Source: Roseofilum acuticapitatum BLCC-M154 (GTDB taxonomy: Bacteria > Cyanobacteriota > Cyanobacteriia > Cyanobacteriales > Desertifilaceae). From it: DNA of 33,499 nt. The notes beneath the pieces were generated by a model. It saw only the letters and a list, made by a program, of their open reading frames with translations. It was not told where the DNA came from and ran no database searches. A program made the translations under genes and the position numbers. Shown piece after piece: positions 1 to 8,075 of the stretch; position 1 is the stretch's first letter, and every line of letters starts with the position of its first letter. Where the stretch lies: positions 1 to 33,499 of the forward strand of contig NZ_JAQOSP010000106.1 of NCBI RefSeq assembly GCF_030068475.1. Direction: 5' to 3'.

Positions 1-211
1 CATGTCCGCGAAGCGGAAATACCCTAATTAAAAATCCAGGGAGCAAGATGCTCCCACTCCAGTCATATCAAAGAATTCGAGGAGTGCGGGCATCTTGCCC
101 GCTTCTTAACAAATTTTCATGTCCGCTTGCGGAAACCGGACTTGACATGAAACACGAAGCGCGAATGCTTCCCTGTGGTCGCAATTACAATTGATTTACC
201 GGACATGATAT
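1..211. repeat. Composite MITE-like element, left end cut by the window
   Basis: Bases 1-150 match 25512-25661 with three differences (two adjacent at 36-37, one at 146). Bases 151-211 resemble the right half of the element at 7087-7224, with shared cores 'gcttccctg' and 'ggtcgcaat' and the end CGGACATGATAT. This copy therefore looks like one element followed by part of another, or a recombinant. It holds the perfect palindromes GGGAGC-AAGAT-GCTCCC and GCGGGC-ATCTT-GCCCGC. No open reading frame lies in it, so movement would need a transposase encoded elsewhere. It overlaps the 3' end of the O-antigen ligase-like gene. Confidence 0.8.
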
Positions 212-1453
212 CATTCGGGTACGAGTCTGGCTTAAGGCACGCGCGAATAAGTAAAGGGCTATGGTCGTGACTGCATACTCATAGATAAAGTAATCCACCA
301 TTTGAGAGGATAAAAATAGAATCAAGGGAATGAAGTTAATTAGGGTTTGATGATCTGTAATCGCTATTCGCCACAGAATGCCTAATATCAATAGAGATAA
401 TAGAATACCAACAATCCCCAGCTCAACCCAGATACTCAAAAATAGGTTGTGGGTATTGAAGCGAGAGTGACCATAAATTTGACGACAAAAGACTTCCTGA
501 AATACGCCAACTCCGACTCCAGAAATGGGATATTCTAAGGCGGTTTCTGTTGCTTTTTGCCATAAAATGAATCGATCATCTATGGAAGTGTGGGGGACTG
601 TTGGGGAGGGGAGCGTAACTCGGTTGATGGATGGTGGGGAAGAAGTTTGGGCAATGGCGGCTTGGGAGTCATTTAGATGAGTCCAGAGTTGGGGAAGAAT
701 GCGCTCGGAGGAGGGTTGAATGAGGAGTAAACAAATGATTAGAAAGAGGAAAAGGTTGGTTGCTACTCGCCAGGAGATGGAGTTCTTGATTCTTAGCAAA
801 ACTAATCCAATACAAAATACGAGCCAACCATTGCGACTAGCAGATAAGGCGATGAGGATAATAAAGGGATAAACCCAATATTGGCGAGGCAGATAGGAGC
901 GATCGCGATTCCATAATAAGGTGATAATAGCACTGATAGCCATTAGCACTCCAAAGGGATTGGGATTTTGTATGATGGAGCGGATGCGGGGATAGGAGTC
1001 TGGATAGCTCAAGAGATTAATTAGCTCATTTTTGGGGAAGGTTTGCTCTAGAAATCCCCCGATACCAATCAAGGTTAGTACCCATAAAAGCATCCGATCG
1101 GCGCTTGAAGTCTTTGGTGTTGCCCTGAGCAGAGCTACGAAAGCACATAAAACGATCGCATAGATGGAGTATTTTAAGGTGTAGTGGAGAGCGATCGCCC
1201 TCCAATCACTCAAGAGTGCAGCAATCCATACCCAACTGTAAAACAAGATAAGTACGATCGACAGGTTAGGATAATAGCGTAATGCTTCCATGAAAGCCGA
1301 CCAATTGTAGAGAATGGCGACTAATCCAAAACCGGAAATGAGGATAAAATGGATACTTATTTCTAGTCCGGGAACTCTAATCCGTGATAGCAAAGATGAT
1401 ACTAACAGGAGCAGCAGTAAGGCTTGATTGAGGTGAGAAGAAGAGGACTTCAT
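185..1453 (-). CDS. O-antigen ligase / polymerase family (Wzy_C) membrane protein
   Basis: The 422-residue protein is very hydrophobic, with about ten or more predicted membrane segments and a large loop around residues 240-300. That loop is followed by the segment containing HSRFNTHNLFLSIWVELG, typical of Wzy_C-type O-antigen ligases and polysaccharide polymerases. Such proteins join or polymerise lipid-linked glycans on the periplasmic side of the inner membrane. The start ATG overlaps the stop of the upstream glycosyltransferase gene by four bases (ATGA), so the two are probably cotranscribed and work on the same exopolysaccharide or O-antigen. The last nine or so codons and the stop lie in a MITE-like repeat, so the native C-terminus has been replaced or extended. 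Ligase versus polymerase cannot be decided from sequence. Confidence 0.85.
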   Translation of the reverse strand: MKSSSSHLNQALLLLLLVSSLLSRIRVPGLEISIHFILISGFGLVAILYNWSAFMEALRYYPNLSIVLILFYSWVWIAALLSDWRAIALHYTLKYSIYAIVLCAFVALLRATPKTSSADRMLLWVLTLIGIGGFLEQTFPKNELINLLSYPDSYPRIRSIIQNPNPFGVLMAISAIITLLWNRDRSYLPRQYWVYPFIILIALSASRNGWLVFCIGLVLLRIKNSISWRVATNLFLFLIICLLLIQPSSERILPQLWTHLNDSQAAIAQTSSPPSINRVTLPSPTVPHTSIDDRFILWQKATETALEYPISGVGVGVFQEVFCRQIYGHSRFNTHNLFLSIWVELGIVGILLSLLILGILWRIAITDHQTLINFIPLILFLSSQMVDYFIYEYAVTTIALYLFARALSQTRTRMISCPVNQL

Positions 1454-2592
1454 GAACGAAAATATTGCTGAGAAAGCAAGCGATTGAGTTGATCTACAAA
1501 TCGGTTGATATTGTAGGTTTCTATGACATAATTTCGGAGATCTTCGGGTTGATATAATCGGCGATTGGGGTATTTTTTCTGTAAAATTTGGTCAAGAGTA
1601 TCAGCAATTTCTTCTACATTTTCAGGATCGACTAAACTGCCCCATTCCCCTCCCGCTAAGGGATCGATCGCCCCATCCTGATTTCCCCCTAATGCGGGTT
1701 TTCCGCAAGCCATTGCCTCTAAATAGACAATGCCAAAGCCTTCTCCTTGACTGGGCAGAGCAAAGACATCGCAGAGATTATAATGATCGCAGAGTTCTTC
1801 ATCGGGAATTAAACCCGTGAGTGTTACGGATGAACTCAGATTGAGAGTCTCAATTTTAGCCTCAATCCAGGGTCGATCGTCTCCCTTGCCCACTAATATA
1901 TAATGAATATTAGGAATGTTTTGGCGCAGTAATACAAGAGCGTCTAGGAGGATACCATACCCTTTATATCGAGCAGAACGTCCGAGACGACTGACGGTTA
2001 AGATAATCGGTTGTTCTGGGGAGAGTCCATAGCGATCGAGTAAATACTGGGGTTTGGGCTTTATCTGGAACTGCCGCAGATCGAAGGTATTGGGTAAGAT
2101 AACCACTTGGGCTGGTGTTAGTTTTTGTTCTAGCAGTAGCCGCGATCGCGTATACTGACTGACAGCCACTACGCGATCGGCATGATACAAGGCTTTCTGT
2201 AATCGAGGTTCTGAAATATCCCAAACCTCAGTTCCATGGGCAACCACCCAATAGGGAATTCCTAGCCAATGCTTAATCCAATCGAAAACCACACTATAGT
2301 TAACATGAGTACAAATCATGAGCCGTGGGCGTTTTTGGAGACTCAGTTTCACTAAAGTGAGCGCTAAAAGCAAACTTTGCATCCAGCGAGGAAAGCGGCC
2401 AAAACAGGAAAATTGGGTTTGAGAGAGAAAACCATGGGATGGGGGAATCTCTCGGTCATATTTGAGTAAGACCTGATATTGACTGTCAGGATAGAGCTGT
2501 TGTAAAGCCTGGAGGAGAAAGGCAGAATAGACCTGGATTCCTCCTTTAAAGCCAAACATATTGGGAAAAACCAGTATAAATTGAGAGTTCAT
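1450..2592 (-). CDS. Glycosyltransferase family 4 protein
   Basis: This is a GT-B type retaining glycosyltransferase that would transfer a sugar from a nucleotide-sugar donor during polysaccharide assembly at the inner face of the membrane. The N-terminal half carries a glycine-rich acceptor loop (NMFGFKGGIQVY). The C-terminal half has ILTVSRLGRSARYKGYGILLDAL followed by the GT4 EX7E signature, EGFGIVYLEAMACG. The frame is open to a TTG at 2622, but I chose the ATG at 2592 (MNSQFILVFPN) because it starts directly on the first beta strand of the fold. No clear ribosome binding site is visible for either start. It overlaps the following O-antigen ligase-like gene by four bases. The acceptor and sugar are unknown. 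Confidence 0.88.
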   Translation of the reverse strand: MNSQFILVFPNMFGFKGGIQVYSAFLLQALQQLYPDSQYQVLLKYDREIPPSHGFLSQTQFSCFGRFPRWMQSLLLALTLVKLSLQKRPRLMICTHVNYSVVFDWIKHWLGIPYWVVAHGTEVWDISEPRLQKALYHADRVVAVSQYTRSRLLLEQKLTPAQVVILPNTFDLRQFQIKPKPQYLLDRYGLSPEQPIILTVSRLGRSARYKGYGILLDALVLLRQNIPNIHYILVGKGDDRPWIEAKIETLNLSSSVTLTGLIPDEELCDHYNLCDVFALPSQGEGFGIVYLEAMACGKPALGGNQDGAIDPLAGGEWGSLVDPENVEEIADTLDQILQKKYPNRRLYQPEDLRNYVIETYNINRFVDQLNRLLSQQYFRS

Positions 2593-2753
2593 AAATTTTG
2601 AAAACAGCGATCGCAGGAGCAAGATGTCCCCTATAGGGTTCTCAGTTGAAATTCGTCTTTTTTATGCAAACACTCGGAAATTGTTACATTAATTTACATC
2701 AATGATCGCCTACAATAAGGGCATATTCGCCAATTGAGTAAGGATAAAATACC

Positions 2754-3395
2754 ATGTCAGTTATCGCCGTCATCGATTACGATATGGGTAATTTGCACTC
2801 GGTCTGTAAAGGTTTGGAAAAAGCCGGTGCAACCCCCAAAGTAACCGACCTGGCCACAGAAATCCACCAAGCAGATGCTGTGGTTTTGCCAGGAGTAGGG
2901 GCCTTTGATCCAGCAGTAGAGCATATTCGATCGCGCCACCTCGAAGATCCGATTAAAGAGGCGATCGCCAGTGGTAAGCCCTTTCTCGGTATTTGTTTGG
3001 GATTACAAATCTTGTTTGACTACAGTGAAGAAGGACAACAACCCGGTTTGGGTATTCTTCCTGGAGCCGTCCGTCGTTTCCACTGGGAACCAGGAATCAC
3101 CATTCCTCACATGGGATGGAATCACCTAGAGTTTACCCAACCAGATATCCCCCTATGGCAGCACTTATCCAGTAACTCTTGGATGTATTTTGTCCATTCC
3201 TACTATGTCGATCCCCAAGATCAAGCGGTCTGTGCGGCCACAGTTACCCATGGGAGTCAAAAGGTAGCTGCGGCGATCGCCCAAAATAACCTCATGGCTG
3301 TTCAATTCCATCCTGAAAAATCCGACCGTGCTGGACTGCAAATCCTCTCTAATTTTGTGGAGCATGTCCGCTCTCAAAGCGCAATTTGTGTTTAA
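2754..3395 (+). CDS. hisH: Imidazole glycerol phosphate synthase glutaminase subunit HisH
   Basis: HisH hydrolyses glutamine and channels ammonia to HisF, which makes imidazole glycerol phosphate and AICAR in histidine biosynthesis in the cytoplasm. The 213-residue protein is of family length and begins with IAVIDYDMGNLHSV. The class I glutamine amidotransferase triad is intact: Cys81 in GICLGLQ, and His186 and Glu188 in VQFHPEKS. The oxyanion strand region VVLPGVGAF is present. The start ATG is preceded by an AAGGA-type ribosome binding site about 9 bases upstream. It stands alone here, with no other his genes in the window, as is usual in cyanobacteria where his genes are dispersed. Confidence 0.96.
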   Translation: MSVIAVIDYDMGNLHSVCKGLEKAGATPKVTDLATEIHQADAVVLPGVGAFDPAVEHIRSRHLEDPIKEAIASGKPFLGICLGLQILFDYSEEGQQPGLGILPGAVRRFHWEPGITIPHMGWNHLEFTQPDIPLWQHLSSNSWMYFVHSYYVDPQDQAVCAATVTHGSQKVAAAIAQNNLMAVQFHPEKSDRAGLQILSNFVEHVRSQSAICV

Positions 3396-3406
3396 TTCCA
3401 GTTATT

Positions 3407-3446
3407 TTCAAGATTAGGAACTCACCTCCTGTATCCTAGTCTTGAA
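3407..3446 (+). other. 13-bp stem-loop after hisH
   Basis: The arms TTCAAGATTAGGA and TCCTAGTCTTGAA pair over 13 positions with one G-U wobble. The 14-base loop contains CACCTCCT, identical to the anti-Shine-Dalgarno end of 16S rRNA. No T-run follows, so it is not a classical intrinsic terminator. It may stabilise the hisH 3' end or help end transcription. Confidence 0.5.
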
Positions 3447-3485
3447 GTCTCCCCTCTCGTCTGTTGATTTTACAGCCAAACTATT

Positions 3486-3815
3486 GTGTTACCTCTGGTC
3501 GTTAAGGAAAATAGTCTTTTTACCTTTAAATTCTGGTTAAATGACCAGATTCAAGAGGGAATGAACTACCAACAGGAAATGTTTTGTCGGTTATATACCC
3601 TCGCGCCTCAACACCGGGCCCAACTCTATCAGTTTGGCTGTAAACTCACTCAAAATGGAACCCTTGTCGTCATTAGTATTACAGACCAGCATTGCAGCTT
3701 GTGGGTCAGTCTACGAGATCCCATTGTCAAAGCGGTTCTTATTGATGGCATCCCTTTAGATCTGCCTAATACCTTGCCAGAGAAGGACTTTCCCGATCCC
3801 TTGCCCCCATCTTAA
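3486..3815 (+). CDS. Hypothetical protein, 109 residues
   Basis: I do not recognise this family. The frame starts with GTG at 3486 (MLPLVVKEN). An internal ATG at residue 26 (MNYQQEMFCRLY) would give an 84-residue product and may be the true start. The protein has no membrane segment or signal peptide. It contains alternating short hydrophobic strands (LVVISI, CSLWVSL, VKAVLIDG) consistent with a small alpha/beta or beta-rich domain, and ends in a proline-rich tail (DFPDPLPPS). It lies 90 bases after hisH on the same strand, separated by a stem-loop, and upstream of sigA. Coding is supported by uninterrupted length and ordinary composition only. Confidence 0.6.
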   Translation: MLPLVVKENSLFTFKFWLNDQIQEGMNYQQEMFCRLYTLAPQHRAQLYQFGCKLTQNGTLVVISITDQHCSLWVSLRDPIVKAVLIDGIPLDLPNTLPEKDFPDPLPPS

Positions 3816-3992
3816 AGCTGAAGAGAATCTACCCTGCTGTTAAAACGTTAATTTTGTCAATTAACTTAACCTAATTCCCCCCCCCATTTTGGGTCAAAGT
3901 GAGTTAACTTAACAGAAAATAGATGGTAATTGAGTCCCCTAGGGCAATTCAATTGCTCCCTAACTGTGAGATTCTACCTCAGTAGAGTCCAC

Positions 3993-4026
3993 CTACAAAA
4001 ACCACTACATTTTCGTGTTTTTGTAG
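3993..4026 (+). promoter_or_regulatory. 10-bp perfect inverted repeat in the sigA upstream region
   Basis: CTACAAAAAC (3993-4002) and GTTTTTGTAG (4017-4026) form a perfect 10-bp stem with a 14-base loop. The 584 bases between the small hypothetical gene and sigA (3816-4399) also hold two copies of TTAACTTAAC, an 8-C run near 3878-3885 and one doubtful small frame, but no clear gene. The length suggests a long sigA leader with several promoters, as is common for cyanobacterial sigA. No promoter could be fixed with confidence. Confidence 0.4.
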
Positions 4027-4027
4027 T

Positions 4028-4216
4028 ATGACAAAGCCAACCCTAATTTTTGCTCCCCTCCATGCAACTCTCTGGCAAAAACCAGTGCTGAGACTCCTAA
4101 CTCCAGCCTTGAGCTGGGAGTTCTTTGAATCTCTTGAGCGGCTGGATTGGGATCATCCGGGGAGCTTCTCTAGACCCCTGGTGGGTAAACCCCCTCTCAA
4201 TCTGTATGAGGTGTAA
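4028..4216 (+). CDS. Doubtful small ORF, 62 residues, in the sigA leader
   Basis: An ATG frame of 62 residues (MTKPTLIFAPLHATLW...) begins one base after the inverted repeat at 3993-4026. No family is recognised, no ribosome binding site is visible, and the T-rich stem occupies the position where one should be. It could be a leader peptide of the sigA transcript or chance. I list it because it is the only frame in a 580-base gap. Confidence 0.2.
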   Translation: MTKPTLIFAPLHATLWQKPVLRLLTPALSWEFFESLERLDWDHPGSFSRPLVGKPPLNLYEV

Positions 4217-4399
4217 TCCCCTCGGATAGAGTGGTAACTAGAGAAAAACATCTAATTTTCTAAAATCTGACACACAGATCCCTCAAGTGTTGTTAAACTT
4301 GAAAGGTTTGTTGGTAGATAAGGGTGAATAAAAACTCACCAACACAAATTCTCAACTTGATTTCTTAAGATACTTAAAAAGGAGCATGAGGAACGCGGC

Positions 4400-5521
4400 A
4401 TGACCCAGGCTAAAAACCTACTCCCAACCCTCGAACCCCCCGAACTTGAAGAGGAACTGTACGCAATAGAGGAGGAAGAACTAGATGATTATCTAGAGTC
4501 TACTCCGGACGAGGACGACGGTAAGTCTGGCAAAGTTCGCTCGATCCGTCGAAAGACCCCAGTCAAGAAAAAGCATTATACAGAAGATTCTATTCGTCTG
4601 TATTTACAAGAAATTGGTCGAATTCGACTGTTAAGGGCTGACGAAGAAATTGAACTGGCCCGTAAAATTGCTGATTTATTAGAATTAGAGCGTCTGAGAG
4701 ACGACTTAGAAGAAGGGCTAGAGCGAGAGCCAAGTGATGCAGAATGGGCTGAATCGGTGGGAATGCCTTTACCCCAGTTTCGGTATCGTTTGCATCTGGG
4801 ACGACGGGCTAAGGACAAGATGGTACAGTCCAACTTACGTTTGGTGGTTTCGATCGCCAAAAAATATATGAATCGGGGCTTGTCTTTCCAAGATTTGATC
4901 CAGGAAGGAAGCTTAGGCTTAATCCGGGCTGCTGAAAAATTTGACCACGAGAAAGGCTATAAGTTCTCCACTTATGCGACTTGGTGGATTCGTCAAGCCA
5001 TTACGCGGGCGATCGCCGATCAATCTCGTACCATTCGCCTTCCGGTTCACCTCTACGAAACCATTTCTCGGATTAAAAAGACCACTAAGTTACTCTCCCA
5101 AGAAATGGGACGCAAACCGACAGAAGAAGAAATCGCAGAACGGATGGAAATGACCATCGAAAAACTGCGCTTCATTGCCAAATCTGCCCAATTGCCTATC
5201 TCTTTAGAAACCCCCATTGGTAAAGAAGAAGACTCCCGTTTAGGAGACTTTATCGAATCCGATGGCGAAACTCCAGAAGACCAAGTTTCTAAGAGTTTGC
5301 TGCGGGAAGACTTAGAAGGAGTCTTAGGAACCCTCAGCCCTCGCGAACGGGATGTTTTGCGTCTGCGCTATGGTTTAGATGATGGACGGATGAAAACCCT
5401 AGAGGAAATTGGGCAAATTTTTAATGTGACGCGGGAACGGATACGGCAAATTGAGGCTAAAGCCTTGCGTAAATTACGACACCCCAACCGCAATAGTATT
5501 TTACGGGAGTATATCGGCTAG
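4400..5521 (+). CDS. sigA: Principal RNA polymerase sigma factor SigA/RpoD (group 1)
   Basis: This is the housekeeping sigma-70 factor that directs RNA polymerase to -10/-35 promoters. At 373 residues it has the short acidic N-terminus ([19 protein letters not shown]) typical of cyanobacterial SigA. Region 1.2 begins at [13 protein letters not shown]. Region 2 contains [35 protein letters not shown] and the -10 recognition helix [14 protein letters not shown]. Region 3 ([16 protein letters not shown]) follows. Region 4.2 with its helix-turn-helix is [27 protein letters not shown]. An AAAAAGGAG purine tract lies upstream of the ATG. The gene ends in a strong terminator shared with the convergent hli gene. 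The full set of regions and the acidic N-terminus favour group 1 over group 2 paralogues. Confidence 0.95.
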   Translation: MTQAKNLLPTLEPPELEEELYAIEEEELDDYLESTPDEDDGKSGKVRSIRRKTPVKKKHYTEDSIRLYLQEIGRIRLLRADEEIELARKIADLLELERLRDDLEEGLEREPSDAEWAESVGMPLPQFRYRLHLGRRAKDKMVQSNLRLVVSIAKKYMNRGLSFQDLIQEGSLGLIRAAEKFDHEKGYKFSTYATWWIRQAITRAIADQSRTIRLPVHLYETISRIKKTTKLLSQEMGRKPTEEEIAERMEMTIEKLRFIAKSAQLPISLETPIGKEEDSRLGDFIESDGETPEDQVSKSLLREDLEGVLGTLSPRERDVLRLRYGLDDGRMKTLEEIGQIFNVTRERIRQIEAKALRKLRHPNRNSILREYIG

Positions 5522-5545
5522 ATTCTCCGGTTGATATTTACTCTG

Positions 5546-5580
5546 AAAGACGGCAGGTTGACGATCATCTGCCGTCTTTT
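5546..5580 (+). terminator. Intrinsic terminator of sigA, probably bidirectional
   Basis: AAAGACGGCAG and CTGCCGTCTTT form a perfect 11-bp stem around a 12-base loop, followed by a further T on the plus strand. It lies 25 bases after the sigA stop and 2 bases beyond the stop of the convergent hli gene, so it can serve both. Confidence 0.88.
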
Positions 5581-5582
5581 GC

Positions 5583-5744
5583 CTACAGTCCAAAAATACC
5601 AAGAAATCCATCACTAGAAACCAATTGAATCCCTAGAGCAACCGCGAAGCCAACCATAGCTAAACGGCCATTCCAGATTTCTGCTTGGGGAGTGAAGCCA
5701 ACCTTCCAAGCGTTACGGTTGGGTACAGTTTCCCGATCTTCCAT
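5583..5744 (-). CDS. hli: High-light-inducible one-helix protein (HLIP/SCP)
   Basis: The 53-residue product reads MEDRETVPNRNAWKVGFTPQ, then AEIWNGRLAMVGFAVALGIQ, and ends FLGIFGL. The segment from AEIWNGRLAMVGF is the chlorophyll-binding ExxNxRxAM motif of the Lhc/ELIP superfamily, followed by a single transmembrane helix. Family members bind chlorophyll and carotenoid in the thylakoid and protect photosystem assembly under excess light. The gene is convergent with sigA and shares its terminator. Transcription comes from the AT-rich stretch 5745-5830. The motif match makes the call firm; which hli paralogue it is cannot be said. Confidence 0.95.
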   Translation of the reverse strand: MEDRETVPNRNAWKVGFTPQAEIWNGRLAMVGFAVALGIQLVSSDGFLGIFGL

Positions 5745-5832
5745 GGATTAAAGTCCTCATTCATGCAAAAGTTGTTCGTGTAAATAAATATTAACAAAAT
5801 GAGAGGACATTAGTTGTAATTTTGATTACTGT

Positions 5833-7083
5833 TCAAAACTTCTTATGGTTTTGATCCCTAATTGGGAAAATAGCTAATCCTGTTTGAGCAGAAAAGAGAT
5901 GGATATGCTCAGGCATCAGGGAAAACCAAAGAGTTTCGCCGCTTTGAACAGAGCGAGGTTGAGCCAATCTGAGATTAAGCCGGGTTGATGCTGCGGGGAA
6001 ACTTCCTGAAACCAGAGTTTCATGGCCGAGTTGCTCTACTGCTTGCACCTGAATGGGTAAATTTTTAGGCGCGGGGGAACTCTCTTGAAGGTGTTCGGGA
6101 CGAATCCCTAAGATTAAAGCAGTTTCGCCTAATTTCTCTAAGGGGTGTTTCCAGGTTTCGGGTAAGGTAAAGCGAAATTGGGGATGGAGTAATAAGAGGG
6201 GAGCCGAGAGAGTGACCGGAATGAAGTTCATCGATGGAGAACCGATGAATTGGGCGACAAACTGATTGGCTGGGCGATGATAGAGTTCTAACGGTGGAGC
6301 CACCTGTTGTAGTTCCCCTTGATTCATGACGGCGATGCGATCGCCCATAGTCATCGCTTCGACCTGATCGTGGGTGACATAGATGGTGGTTACTCCCACT
6401 TGGCGCTGAAGTTGCACAATTTGCGATCGCGTTTGCATCCGTAACTGAGCATCTAGATTGGATAATGGCTCATCCATGAGGAAAACTTGGGGATTTCGGG
6501 CGATCGCCCGTCCCAGAGCCACTCGTTGCTTCTGTCCCCCTGATAATTGCTTCGGTAAGCGCTCCAAAAGCGTCTCAATTTCCAATAATCGCGCCACCTG
6601 TTGCACTTGTGCTTGAATTTGGCGCTCTTCTGGGGAAAGATAGCGCAAACCGGGAGGGAGCGATCGCGTCAGCGCCACTCCCCCGCGTTTCATCCAGTGT
6701 TCCAGCGATCGCTCTGGATTGCCTCGTCTCAAGCCAAAAGCGATGTTCTCATAAACCGTCATGTGGGGATAGAGAGCATAATTTTGGAACACCATAGCGG
6801 TATTGCGGGATTTGGGGGGTAAGTGATTGACTTGGCGATCGTCAATCCAAACCTGTCCCCCCGTCAAACTCTCCAAACCCGAAATAATCCGCAACAGGGT
6901 ACTTTTCCCGCACCCCGACGGCCCCACCAGCACCAAAAACTCCCCATCCTCCACCGTCAAATTAACATTCCGCAAAACCGGAGCCTTCTGGTTCTGAGCA
7001 TTTTTACCCTCAATCTCAGATGGAGCTGATGAAACAGCCCGATCAAAGTGCTTATAAACATTTTCTAAAACTACTGTTGCCAC
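5833..7083 (-). CDS. Sugar-type ABC transporter ATP-binding protein (MalK/UgpC family)
   Basis: This 416-residue cytoplasmic ATPase would power an inner-membrane importer, probably for sugars or glycosides. Walker A is GPSGCGKST (54-62), the Q-loop region is MVFQNYALYPHMT, the signature is LSGGQKQR (180-187), Walker B is VFLMDEPLSNLD, and the H-loop is VTHDQ. The C-terminal 150 residues match the MalK-type regulatory OB/TOBE fold (LILGIRPEHL). Two insertions relative to short MalK proteins are seen: after KHFDRA (15-33), and a basic stretch at about 122-155 (NPERSLEHWMKRGGVAL...). The GTG start at 7083 fits the usual N-terminus MATVVLENVYK. Its ribosome-binding region lies inside a MITE-like element. 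No permease or binding-protein gene is nearby, as is common for shared ATPases in cyanobacteria. Confidence 0.92.
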   Translation of the reverse strand: MATVVLENVYKHFDRAVSSAPSEIEGKNAQNQKAPVLRNVNLTVEDGEFLVLVGPSGCGKSTLLRIISGLESLTGGQVWIDDRQVNHLPPKSRNTAMVFQNYALYPHMTVYENIAFGLRRGNPERSLEHWMKRGGVALTRSLPPGLRYLSPEERQIQAQVQQVARLLEIETLLERLPKQLSGGQKQRVALGRAIARNPQVFLMDEPLSNLDAQLRMQTRSQIVQLQRQVGVTTIYVTHDQVEAMTMGDRIAVMNQGELQQVAPPLELYHRPANQFVAQFIGSPSMNFIPVTLSAPLLLLHPQFRFTLPETWKHPLEKLGETALILGIRPEHLQESSPAPKNLPIQVQAVEQLGHETLVSGSFPAASTRLNLRLAQPRSVQSGETLWFSLMPEHIHLFSAQTGLAIFPIRDQNHKKF

Positions 7084-7086
7084 GTT

Positions 7087-7224
7087 ATATCAAGTCCGTT
7101 GGATCAGTTATAGTATGTCATTGCGAATGGAACGCAGTGGAATGAAGCAATCTCAACCATCTCGCTAATTGTAGCGATTGCTTCCCTGCGGTCGCAATGA
7201 CAACTGTTTAACCGGACTTGATAT
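7087..7224. mobile_element. 138-bp MITE-like element with perfect 12-bp terminal inverted repeats
   Basis: ATATCAAGTCCG (7087-7098) and CGGACTTGATAT (7213-7224) are exact inverted repeats. The interior is a further imperfect palindrome: GTCATTGCGA...AAGCAATC against GATTGCTTCCCTGCGGTCGCAATGAC. There is no reading frame, so it is non-autonomous. It ends 3 bases upstream of the GTG start of the ABC ATPase gene. Confidence 0.85.
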
Positions 7225-7339
7225 TATCTCACACAATCAAGAATTGAAAATTTACCTTAACTTACTAATTTTTCCATTAAAATTTCATCTACGCTATCGC
7301 CTGCCTTATCTATACTCTATGATAAAGACCGTGATATTC

Positions 7340-7744
7340 TTACCAAACAACGGGCGAATAGAAATCAGCTATTTTTCGATCTGCGGTAATAATAGGAGCT
7401 TGATTTGCTTGAGCCATGGCAACAATGACTCTATCTGCTGGATCTCGATGATCCCATGATAATCGCACACTGTCTAGCCAAATTTCTTCATCTATCGGGA
7501 CGAAACGAATAACATCAGACTTTTTTAACGTGGCAATATACTCATCAATATCCACACCCAAGTCTAATTTATTGTTTTTAATTTTGATAGCAATTTCCCA
7601 AATTGATATGGATGAAATCAGTCCATTTTTATCCTGTTCCATGCGATCGATTGCTTGTTTAGCTTTGGGAGAAAGGTGAGCAGTATCTAAACTCCACCAA
7701 ATCAAAGCACAAGTATCCAGAACAATTTTTATATTTCCTGCCAT
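7340..7744 (-). CDS. vapC: PIN-domain ribonuclease toxin (VapC family)
   Basis: The 134-residue protein has the acidic residues of PIN-fold RNases: Asp10 in IVLDTCALIWW, Glu50 in SISIWEIAIK, Asp101/Asp104 in HRDPADRVIVA, and Asp122 in IITADRKI. VapC toxins cleave tRNA or rRNA and are held inactive by the cognate antitoxin. The ATG overlaps the 3' end of the antitoxin gene by 16 bases, the standard TA arrangement. The pair has no HIP1 site, unlike most neighbours, which fits recent transfer. The target RNA is unknown. Confidence 0.92.
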   Translation of the reverse strand: MAGNIKIVLDTCALIWWSLDTAHLSPKAKQAIDRMEQDKNGLISSISIWEIAIKIKNNKLDLGVDIDEYIATLKKSDVIRFVPIDEEIWLDSVRLSWDHRDPADRVIVAMAQANQAPIITADRKIADFYSPVVW

Positions 7745-7959
7745 TCTTCAGTTGTTGAGTTGGTTAGGTCTTCAAAATATTTAACTTTCCCGCGCATATT
7801 TTTGAATAACTCTGAAGTTGGGATTGATTTCTTATAGGGAGAAATGGTAATAATCGGTTGATCGCCATCGGTGACTAAAACTTCTTCCCCTTCTACCTCA
7901 ACCCGTCGCAACACATTGGACAAGTCACTTGTTAATTGATTTTTGTTAATTATTTTCAT
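7729..7959 (-). CDS. Phd/YefM-type antitoxin
   Basis: This 76-residue protein begins MKIINKNQLTSDLSNVLRRV and continues EVLVTDGDQPIITISPYK, the beta-alpha DNA-binding fold of Phd/YefM antitoxins (several PIN toxins pair with Phd-type rather than AbrB-type antitoxins). The acidic C-terminal tail (FEDLTNSTTEEWQEI) would wrap the PIN toxin. It is the first gene of the TA operon, so it should autoregulate from the AT-rich stretch at 7960-8075. Coupling to the toxin is through a 16-base overlap. Confidence 0.9.
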   Translation of the reverse strand: MKIINKNQLTSDLSNVLRRVEVEGEEVLVTDGDQPIITISPYKKSIPTSELFKNMRGKVKYFEDLTNSTTEEWQEI

Positions 7960-8075
7960 ATATTAAACCATCGAATCATCTAAGTTGTGTCTATTATAGC
8001 CAATTTTGGGAACCGCTACCGTCGTTGTATATATATCGTGTTGTACCATTCTTATTTAGAACGACTATAAATCCA

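Noticed and set aside
1-211. Possible CRISPR-like repeat because of repeated palindromes
   Set aside because: The units are not regularly spaced and there are no spacers; the terminal inverted repeats show a MITE-like element.
3434-3446. Stem-loop after hisH as a standard intrinsic terminator
   Set aside because: No T-run follows the right arm, so only a neutral stem-loop call is made.
7178-7459. 93-residue plus-strand frame crossing the MITE and the toxin 3' end
   Set aside because: It is opposite vapC and begins inside the repeat; no domain is visible.
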